Source: Bacillota bacterium (lineage in GTDB: Bacteria > Bacillota_I > Bacilli_A > RF39 > UBA660). From it: a stretch of 41,000 nucleotides of DNA. The stretch is taken from the NCBI GenBank assembly GCA_003524085.1, contig DOEC01000014.1, positions 1-41,000 on the forward strand. Reading direction: 5' to 3'. A model generated the notes under the pieces. The model was not told where the DNA came from. It did no database searches and saw only the letters and a list, made by a program, of their open reading frames with translations. The translations under genes and the position numbers were made by a program. This document shows, in pieces, positions 15,047-21,637 of this stretch; positions within the stretch are counted from its first letter, which is position 1, and every line of letters begins with the position of its first letter.

Positions 15047-15484
15047 TTACCTCTCTATATTTAAACTACTTAGTATTTCTTCTTGTAAGCCAAACATTTC
15101 TTTTTCGTCTTCTTTTGTCATATGGTCATATCCTAGTAAATGTAGTAAACCATGTGTTAGCAAAAAACACAACTCTCTTTTAAATGAATGATTATACTCT
15201 ACTGCTTGAGTGTGTGCTTTTTCTAGACTTATATAAATTTCGCCTAAGTCAGTTATGTTATTTGGGTTAGTCTCTTCATCTAAAAACGCAAAGCTTATAA
15301 CATCAGTAGGTCTATCTATACCTCTATAAATTTTATTTATTTCATGAATATGCTCATCACCCGTTAAAACTATACTTACAATTGAATTTTCAACTCCAAG
15401 GGTTTGGCTTACTTTATTTATTACACTTTCTAAATCTTTTTCATTAACTTTTTCATCAGTTAAATTAGTTATTTGATAATTCAT
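15047..15484 (-). CDS. ybeY: Endoribonuclease YbeY (16S rRNA maturation)
   Basis: 145 residues with the zinc motif HGLLHLLGYDH near 112-122 and the family blocks NKIYRGIDRPTDVISFAF and LGEIYISLEKA. YbeY is a metal-dependent RNase acting in rRNA processing and ribosome quality control. SD AAGGAAAGTGA. First gene of the ybeY-cdd-era-yqzL-recO unit. The phoH gene that often precedes it is not here. Confidence 0.95.
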   Translation of the reverse strand: MNYQITNLTDEKVNEKDLESVINKVSQTLGVENSIVSIVLTGDEHIHEINKIYRGIDRPTDVISFAFLDEETNPNNITDLGEIYISLEKAHTQAVEYNHSFKRELCFLLTHGLLHLLGYDHMTKEDEKEMFGLQEEILSSLNIER

Positions 15485-15562
15485 ATTTCACTTTCCTTAC
15501 ATATTAATTGTATCATTATTTACTACATTTGTCCATTATAAAAGATAACATGATGTGTTATC

Positions 15563-16159
15563 TTAACTAAATTTTCCACTTACAAGTAAGTTTATACCTT
15601 TAGAATATATTTCTTTTAAATCATCGTCTTCTAGTGAAGAGTCATAAATATAATGACTAAATATAATCTTACCATTTTTTATAAACATTACCATTGGAGT
15701 GTATATTTTTTTGTATCCAGTGTCTATTATGTTGTTATCGCTATCTTCTAGAGTGTATTTTTCAGTGTAAGAACCTAGTTTTTCTAAAAGTGTTTCATAA
15801 TCTTTAGTACTTTTTTGTTTAACAATAACTTCTTCTTCATCAGAACTTAACTCTAGAACTAGTTCATCGTTTTTAACATTATATATATAGAAATTTTCTT
15901 TTACTTTTAAGTCAAGTAATATATTTAAAAGTCTACTACTGTCAGCTTTATCATGGGTAATTAGTATTACTCCGGACTTGCTATTTAATACGCTTGTTAA
16001 TTCACTTGCAGTCACATTTGTAATTATTTTATCATTTTGCACGACTAAGTCGTTTTTATTAGATTTATTTAAATCTAGGTATGTTATAAGGGCAAAAAAG
16101 AAGCCTATAAGAATATACAGGCTTCCTTTTAGATATTTGTTTTTCTTAATTTTACGCAT
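15563..16159 (-). CDS. Membrane-anchored thioredoxin-like protein without CxxC
   Basis: 198 residues. One N-terminal membrane segment (about 11-27) follows a KKNK head. The rest looks thioredoxin-like: an ILITHDKADSSRLL strand-turn-helix where CxxC would be, and TPMVMFIKNGKII with the usual cis-proline strand. No cysteines are visible in the domain, so no redox activity is expected. The start ATG overlaps the tsf stop by 8 nt and has no clear SD, so translation is probably coupled to tsf. Confidence 0.6.
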   Translation of the reverse strand: MRKIKKNKYLKGSLYILIGFFFALITYLDLNKSNKNDLVVQNDKIITNVTASELTSVLNSKSGVILITHDKADSSRLLNILLDLKVKENFYIYNVKNDELVLELSSDEEEVIVKQKSTKDYETLLEKLGSYTEKYTLEDSDNNIIDTGYKKIYTPMVMFIKNGKIIFSHYIYDSSLEDDDLKEIYSKGINLLVSGKFS

Positions 16160-17030
16160 TTTGAATTTGACTCATAACTTCGCTAGCAAAGTCGTCTTTT
16201 CTTTTTTCCATACCTTCTCCAACTTCATATCTAACCATTTTTGTAATAGTAGAATTAGTTTTGTCTAAGTATGCTTGAACAGTCAAATCTCCATCTTTTA
16301 CAAATGCTTGTTCAACTAAACATATTTCAGCATAAAATTTATTTAATCTTCCTGCAATTATTTTATCAACGAATTCTTTTTTAGCTCCTTCGTTTAGGGC
16401 TTGTTCTGTTAAAACAGTTCTTTCATGTTCTGTAACAGATTCTGGAACTTCGTTTCTATTAACGTATTTAGGTCTCATAGCTGCACTTTGCATTGCACAG
16501 TCCTTTGCAACTTCTACGCTACCGTTTTTAAGTACTATAAGTGAGGCAATTTTTCCACCCATATGTAAGTAACTACCAAATACTTCGTCATCAGTTTTAG
16601 TTACTAATTCAAATCTTCTTAAACTTAACTTTTCTCCAATAGTTGCTGTTTCATTTATAATTAAATCATTAATAGTTCCCTCAGGTGCTGGCAAATTTAA
16701 TGCTTCTTCTAAAGATGTAGCATTACTATTTAAAATAGCTTTACCAATAGTCTCAACCATTTTAACAAATTCAGCATTTTTAGCAACGAAGTCAGTCTCA
16801 GAGTTAACTTCAAGTATTACAGCTTTATTTCCTTCTTCATATATAGCAGAAAGACCTTCAGCAGCAATTCTATCTTGTTTTTTAGCAGCTTTACTAATAC
16901 CTTTTTCTCTTAAATAATCAATAGCTTTGTCCATATCGCCATTTGTTTCAGTTAATGCTTTTTTACAGTCAAGCATCCCTGCACCAGTCATATCTCTTAA
17001 AGCTTTTATATCACTTGCTTTTATATCCAT
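16152..17030 (-). CDS. tsf: Elongation factor Ts
   Basis: 292 residues; nucleotide exchange factor for EF-Tu. N-terminal UBA-like part IKALRDMTGAGMLDCKKAL, and the conserved SETDFVAKN. The start follows SD AAGGAAA and lies 15 nt after rpsB, the universal pair. It is driven by the rpsB promoter at 18069-18097. Confidence 0.97.
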   Translation of the reverse strand: MDIKASDIKALRDMTGAGMLDCKKALTETNGDMDKAIDYLREKGISKAAKKQDRIAAEGLSAIYEEGNKAVILEVNSETDFVAKNAEFVKMVETIGKAILNSNATSLEEALNLPAPEGTINDLIINETATIGEKLSLRRFELVTKTDDEVFGSYLHMGGKIASLIVLKNGSVEVAKDCAMQSAAMRPKYVNRNEVPESVTEHERTVLTEQALNEGAKKEFVDKIIAGRLNKFYAEICLVEQAFVKDGDLTVQAYLDKTNSTITKMVRYEVGEGMEKRKDDFASEVMSQIQNA

Positions 17031-17045
17031 AATTAATTTCCTTTC

Positions 17046-17960
17046 TTATTTTAAAACGCTTAATAATTCTTCTTTTTTCATTGAAGAATATCCTTTAATA
17101 CCTTGTTCTTTAGCTATAGTTTTTAACTCACTTAATTTCATATCTTCATAGTTGACAGTTTCAGCTTCAGTTGGTTCAACTTCAATTTCCTTTTCAATTA
17201 CTGTAACACTTTCTTTAGGTGTTTCCTTTTTCTTATTAGGTTTTACAAATTCTTCTTCAGTAACATAATCATCAAGTGGTAAATTATTACCTTCACATAC
17301 AGCATTAGCAAGTACACCAAGTACAACTTTAACAGCTCTTACTGCATCGTCGTTTCCTGGAATTACATAGTCTACTAAGTCTGGATCACTATTTGTATCA
17401 ACGATACCAAATGTTGGAATTCCCAACTTCTTAGCTTCTCTTACTGCATTGTATTCAATTCTTGGGTCAGTAACGATTACTGCTTGAGGTAATTTTACCA
17501 TTTGTCTAATACCACATAATATTTTGTTTAATTTGTCGTATTCTTTTTGTAATTTTGCTACTTCTTTCTTTGGAAGTAATTCAAATTTACCTTCATTTTT
17601 CATTTTTTCTATTTCGTCAAGTCTATTAATTCTTTCTCTAATAGTCTTGAAGTTTGTAAGTGTACCACCTAACCATCTTTCAGTTACATAGTATCCACCA
17701 CATCTTGTAGCTTCTTCAATACTAGCTTCCTCTGCTTGTTTTTTTGTTCCTACAAATAAAGCTTTTCCACCATCTTTGCAAGCTTCATATAATGCTTGAT
17801 AAGCTTCTTCTAACTTACCTACTGTTTTTTCTAAGTCTATGATGTAAATATCATCTCTTGATGTAAAGATGTACTCTTTCATTTTAGGGTTCCATCTTTT
17901 TGTTTGATGTCCAAAATGAACACCTGCTTCTAATAAATAACTTTTTGACACAACTGCCAT
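17046..17960 (-). CDS. rpsB: 30S ribosomal protein S2 with a C-terminal Rho-N/SAP-like tail
   Basis: 304 residues from ATG 17960 (MAVVSKSYLLEAGVHFGHQT). The upstream in-frame GTG overlaps the SD region (GGAAGAG) and is rejected. The S2 core runs to about residue 225 (RCGGYYVTERWLGGTLTNF, PTFGIVDTNSDPDLVDYVIP). An acidic linker then leads to a roughly 31-residue end module (MKLSELKTIAKEQGIKGY, then MKKEELLSVLK). That module matches the end of L20 in this window at most positions, and both proteins end in LK. Such modules resemble the Rho N-terminal or SAP nucleic-acid-binding fold. Confidence 0.96.
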   Translation of the reverse strand: MAVVSKSYLLEAGVHFGHQTKRWNPKMKEYIFTSRDDIYIIDLEKTVGKLEEAYQALYEACKDGGKALFVGTKKQAEEASIEEATRCGGYYVTERWLGGTLTNFKTIRERINRLDEIEKMKNEGKFELLPKKEVAKLQKEYDKLNKILCGIRQMVKLPQAVIVTDPRIEYNAVREAKKLGIPTFGIVDTNSDPDLVDYVIPGNDDAVRAVKVVLGVLANAVCEGNNLPLDDYVTEEEFVKPNKKKETPKESVTVIEKEIEVEPTEAETVNYEDMKLSELKTIAKEQGIKGYSSMKKEELLSVLK

Positions 17961-17989
17961 AAATATCACTCTTCCTTTCGTTTAACTTC

Positions 17990-18044
17990 CTTATAGTTCT
18001 AAATACTTGCACAATTAAGCACTAGCAAGTAAAATTCCTATAAG
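17990..18044 (-). promoter_or_regulatory. Structured leader of rpsB-tsf
   Basis: A 7-bp outer stem CTTATAG (18038-18044) with CTATAAG (17990-17996) encloses a purine/U-rich internal loop and an inner stem ACTTGC/GCAAGT. It lies just upstream of the rpsB SD. The position suggests an S2-binding autoregulatory leader (inference); I cannot match it to a named family. Confidence 0.5.
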
Positions 18045-18068
18045 TGATTATTTTTCAAAGCAACTAAT

Positions 18069-18097
18069 ATTCTACCACATAATTATATGAAATACAA
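18069..18097 (-). promoter_or_regulatory. Promoter of rpsB-tsf
   Basis: TTGTAT (18092-18097), a 17-nt spacer ending TGG (extended -10) and TAGAAT (18069-18074). Confidence 0.6.
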
Positions 18098-18512
18098 CTA
18101 ATTTTGAACTTTGTTTTTCTGAGTTTTCTCTAATTCCTTCAGGCTTTTGCTTGGAGTTGGTAAATTTTCAGGCATGGTACCACCCATTATTTTTATTGAA
18201 TTCCTTACAACTTTGCCGACTTCGTAATGTGCCTTATTAGCTTCAGACTCTAGTTTTATGTTTTCTCTTTTTAATTTAGCTATTGACCATTTTCGTGAGC
18301 TCACGAAAATGGTTTTTAACCATATATTCACTGTTTTCACATGATATCATTGCTTGCTTTATTACCTTATAAAAATTCTCCCACCTTTTATAACCCAGTA
18401 TCGGCATAAGTTCTCTAGCACTCCAATACTCAGTATCATTTTTGTCTGTATGCCTAATATTATCAAATATACTTTCTGTATAATCAGTTACTTTTGTAGA
18501 AGTCTTGACCAT
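18098..18512 (-). pseudogene. Broken dinD-like gene with its middle deleted
   Basis: Two overlapping frames carry the two ends of a DinD/BRO-N family protein. The N-terminal piece (18276-18512) has SIFDNIRHTDKNDTEYWSAR and continues to HFRELTKMV, then stops. The C-terminal piece (18098-18340) carries LKRENIKLESEANKAHYEVG and GGTMPENLPTPSKSLKELEK, the usual DinD end. The roughly 140 central residues of the family (the YACYLIAQNGD region) are missing. The junction is exactly a 28-bp perfect palindrome, and a second copy sits at the 5' edge. The present reading frame is interrupted, so it is non-functional as DinD. Confidence 0.75.
18286..18313. repeat. 28-bp perfect palindrome at the dinD deletion junction
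   Basis: Arms ACCATTTTCGTGAG and CTCACGAAAATGGT meet with no spacer. Read in frame it encodes HFRELTKMV, a plausible part of DinD. The same 28 bp recur at 18508-18535. Confidence 0.85.
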
Positions 18513-18536
18513 TTTCGTGAGCTCACGAAAATGGTC
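18507..18536. repeat. 30-bp perfect palindrome at the 5' edge of the dinD fragment
   Basis: Same palindrome as 18286-18313, extended one base pair on each side (G...C). It contains the apparent start codon of the N-terminal fragment, so the original dinD start has been replaced. Confidence 0.85.
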
Positions 18537-18564
18537 TTAATGCTAATGTATCACTTTGTGTTTT

Positions 18565-20664
18565 CTATGGGCTATAAGTTGTTATGTTATAGTCCTTTTG
18601 GCTTAATTTAATTTCTATACTTCCATCTATATCAGTCCTATATATTTTGCTAAATTTTAAAGAATTTAATACTTCTATTTTTGGATGACCATATCTATTA
18701 TTTTTGCCTACACTTATTATAGAATATTTCGGGCTTATTTTGGACACAAATTTTTCACTTGTAGATGTATTTGAGCCGTGGTGCCCTACTTTTAAGAAGT
18801 CTACTTTGTCTAAATAATATTTATTTAATATGTTTTCTTCCACTTTTTTACTAGCATCAGCCATAAACAAAAACTTATAGTTATTGTAATCAAAGTAAAT
18901 TACACTTGAGTTATCATTTTCATTATTATACTTTTTTGTATTTAGAAAATTCAAAGTAAAATCACTAGTTTTTATGTTGTTTATACAACTATAATATTTA
19001 ATATTCTTTTCTTTCAAGAGCTTTAATAAATTTATTTCTAGAGTGTTAAATTCACCACAATTTAATATTACATTTTCAACTTTAAAGTTATTAATTAAAT
19101 TAACTCCTTCTCCCATATGGTCAAAGTCTCCATGCGTAAGAATTAAATATTTGATTTTATTTATGCCTATACTTCTAAAAAATGGTATTAATGAATTTTC
19201 TGCAATTGAATATATTTTCTTCTGTTTTTGCCAACTATCTTTTTCATAAGTTACTTTTCCACCTGTGTCTATTAGAATTGTTTCTTTTAAATTTTTAGTT
19301 ACAATAAGTGAAGAGTCCCCTTGTCCAACATCTAAATAATATATCCTTGCGCCTGTTACTATATACGGTTTTACTTTTATTATAATTAAAATTAATGCAA
19401 GTATAGATAGTAGAGTCTTCTTTTTGAATTTAATATACAATATTATTAATAGTTCAAAAATAAATACAATTATTAAGCTTACTTTGGGAAAGTATATTAT
19501 TAAGTTTAACTTTGAAAATAATATAGATACACTTTCCATTATGTTTGTCATAAAATTTAAAACCAGGCTTAAAAATGGAAATATGAATACTAGTAAACTA
19601 AGTGGAAATACTATCATACTTACAAATGGTACAAAGAACATGTTATATAATGGCGCTAGCGGGTTTGTGTAACCAAAGTAATAGATACTAACCATCATAG
19701 TAGACAAGCCAGCAAGTAAGCTTACTTTAAAAAGTGACGTAAAATAGTTTTTTTCTTTTACTAGGTCACTACCAATGATTAGAAAGAATGCAGCAGTAAA
19801 TGATAAAATAAAGCTTAAATTATATATAACAAATGGGTTTATTAAAACTAAAATGATAAATACTATATACAATATATTTATTGTTTTGATATTAAAGTAA
19901 AATACTTTGTTTATTCCAAGTAGGAAAAATAATAATGTGCTTCTTAAAATAGATGGAGAAAATCCTGTTATAAAGGAAAACAATAATAAGAATATAAATA
20001 TTATTATATATCTAGGTAGTTCTTTTATTTTTAGTTTTTTTAATATCCATAAAAGTATCAGACTGAATACCGATACGTGTTGTCCACTTAAAGCAAATAA
20101 ATGGCTTACTCCATTGGTTCTATAAGTATTTAATACGTCTATATCTACTAATTGTGTTTTACCTAAAACAAAAGAATATATGTAAGTAGAGTTGTCAATT
20201 TTATCACTTCTATCATACATAAAATTCTTAAGTTTGTAAAAGATGTTTTTAGTTTTAGTAATACTTTCTATTTTATTTACTTTTAGTATGTAGTATACGC
20301 TTTTGTTATACAAGTATTTTTTGTAATTGAAACCATTTGGTATCGTACTCTCTTTTGGTGTTATTAAAGAACCTGTCAATGTAACGTGACTGTCAAACTT
20401 AATATTATCTTTTAAATAAGACAACTCTTTTTCACTTTTTATGTAATAAGTAGAGACAATATTCTCTTTACATTTTAAGCTTAAACTTAGTTTGTTTCCA
20501 TCAAACTTTTTATCTAACACTTTACAATTAAAATTAGTTTCATCTCCTTTATAAACACTAGTGTAATTTGGAATAAGTGTTATTAATAAAGAAAATGACA
20601 AGGCGAAAATAAAAGACATTCTATAGATGTTATCATATAGTAATATACGCCTTAATTTTATCAT
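18565..20664 (-). CDS. comEC: DNA-uptake channel ComEC
   Basis: 699 residues; membrane channel for single-stranded DNA entry in natural competence. N-terminal membrane segments and an OB-like region (about 30-130), a multi-pass Competence domain with TNGVSHLFALSGQHVSV (about 185-200), and a C-terminal metallo-beta-lactamase-like domain (about 440-690) with DVGQGDSSLI, LILTHGDFDHMGEG and VGHHGSNTS, which may be the nuclease that degrades the other strand. The start ATG (20664) lies within comEA, 9 nt after a GGAGA SD, so the pair is coupled. Full length. Confidence 0.94.
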   Translation of the reverse strand: MIKLRRILLYDNIYRMSFIFALSFSLLITLIPNYTSVYKGDETNFNCKVLDKKFDGNKLSLSLKCKENIVSTYYIKSEKELSYLKDNIKFDSHVTLTGSLITPKESTIPNGFNYKKYLYNKSVYYILKVNKIESITKTKNIFYKLKNFMYDRSDKIDNSTYIYSFVLGKTQLVDIDVLNTYRTNGVSHLFALSGQHVSVFSLILLWILKKLKIKELPRYIIIFIFLLLFSFITGFSPSILRSTLLFFLLGINKVFYFNIKTINILYIVFIILVLINPFVIYNLSFILSFTAAFFLIIGSDLVKEKNYFTSLFKVSLLAGLSTMMVSIYYFGYTNPLAPLYNMFFVPFVSMIVFPLSLLVFIFPFLSLVLNFMTNIMESVSILFSKLNLIIYFPKVSLIIVFIFELLIILYIKFKKKTLLSILALILIIIKVKPYIVTGARIYYLDVGQGDSSLIVTKNLKETILIDTGGKVTYEKDSWQKQKKIYSIAENSLIPFFRSIGINKIKYLILTHGDFDHMGEGVNLINNFKVENVILNCGEFNTLEINLLKLLKEKNIKYYSCINNIKTSDFTLNFLNTKKYNNENDNSSVIYFDYNNYKFLFMADASKKVEENILNKYYLDKVDFLKVGHHGSNTSTSEKFVSKISPKYSIISVGKNNRYGHPKIEVLNSLKFSKIYRTDIDGSIEIKLSQKDYNITTYSP

Positions 20665-21394
20665 ATAGCTTGTCTCCTATGCCACTTACATTTTTTATGG
20701 CTTCAACGCTTTTAAATGGGCCATTTGCTGTTCTGTATTCAATTATAGCTTTTGCTTTAGACTCACCTATTCCTGAAATAGTAGTAAGTTCTTCTATTGA
20801 AGATTCATTAATATTCACAGATGTAGTCTCTTTTTTTTGTTCACTACTTATTTCATTTGCTGGCGATGATCCTTCTTCAGGTGTTTTAGTTACAGATTCA
20901 GTGGTTGTTTCTTCTTTTACTTTATCTACGTCATTAGTTATAACATCACTTGTTTTTACACTTACGCTTGAGTTATTATTGATTTTTATTTCTTCAATGT
21001 TTTTCTTTTCTTCTATCTTCTTTAGTTCACTCTTTTTGTTTATGATTATTACATCTTCGTCTTTTAAAGTTTTACTTAAATTAATATATGTAGTAACAGC
21101 TTTTTTAGTAAGTCCGCCAGAAGCTTCAATTGCGTCTATTACTCTAGAATTAACAGGAAGTTTGTATACTCCAGGAGTTTGTACTTCCCCTTTTATATCT
21201 ACTAAGATATACTCTTGTACCTTTTGTTCTTCACTACTTACTAGTTTTTCTTCTACTTTAGTATCCACTGTTATTTTTCCTTTAGAAGCAGTAATATTAG
21301 ATATGACTATAAAAGAAACTAAGCTAAGCAACAATAACGCGATTACTGAAATTATAACCTTTTTGTTTGAGATAAAAACTTTTAACTTTTCCAT
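20633..21394 (-). CDS. comEA: DNA receptor ComEA
   Basis: 253 residues; membrane-anchored receptor that binds incoming double-stranded DNA. One N-terminal membrane segment (about 13-32), an SLBB domain (VDIKGEVQTPGVYKLPVNSR), a Ser/Thr/Glu-rich linker (about 130-190), then a helix-hairpin-helix pair (INESSIEELTTISGIGESKA and KSVEAIKNVSGIGDKLYDKI). Strong SD AGGAGG. Own promoter at 21415-21443. The stop is TGA, evidence for the standard code. Confidence 0.94.
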   Translation of the reverse strand: MEKLKVFISNKKVIISVIALLLLSLVSFIVISNITASKGKITVDTKVEEKLVSSEEQKVQEYILVDIKGEVQTPGVYKLPVNSRVIDAIEASGGLTKKAVTTYINLSKTLKDEDVIIINKKSELKKIEEKKNIEEIKINNNSSVSVKTSDVITNDVDKVKEETTTESVTKTPEEGSSPANEISSEQKKETTSVNINESSIEELTTISGIGESKAKAIIEYRTANGPFKSVEAIKNVSGIGDKLYDKIKAYITI

Positions 21395-21414
21395 AATTTC
21401 CTCCTTTCGTATAC

Positions 21415-21443
21415 ACTATAACAGAAAGAAGAAAATAATGCAA
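21415..21443 (-). promoter_or_regulatory. Promoter of comEA-comEC
   Basis: TTGCAT (21438-21443), a 17-nt spacer and TATAGT (21415-21420). The rest of the gap up to dnaE holds a TTATCCACA box (21533-21541) and an ATTTTGAAAATTGGT motif. No competence-specific ComK or CIN box is recognised. Confidence 0.55.
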
Positions 21444-21609
21444 ATCAGGCAATTTTTAAAATCTGTAAGTATTTTGTAGAATGTTTTATACAAAGATTAC
21501 TTTTTTAGTATTTAGTATAGTACATTTAAGGCTTATCCACAGGGTAATTTTGAAAATTGGTCACTATTAACAAAATGAAAAAGTTTTAATTTAGTACTTT
21601 TTAAAATAC

Positions 21610-21637
21610 AACAAAGACAATTTTACTTGTCTTTGTT
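21610..21637 (-). terminator. Terminator of dnaE
   Basis: The 11-bp stem AACAAAGACAA (21610-21620) pairs with TTGTCTTTGTT (21627-21637) around a 6-nt loop, overlapping the dnaE stop. The U tract after it is imperfect (GTATTTTAAAAAG). Confidence 0.6.

Noticed and set aside
18314..18506. Insertion sequence between the two palindromes
   Set aside because: The interval encodes the N-terminal part of DinD, with no transposase and no target duplication.
20670..21479. A 269-codon open frame on the plus strand opposite comEA
   Set aside because: It is a shadow of comEA, whose SLBB and HhH motifs, SD and promoter are clear; the plus-strand peptide has no recognisable domain.
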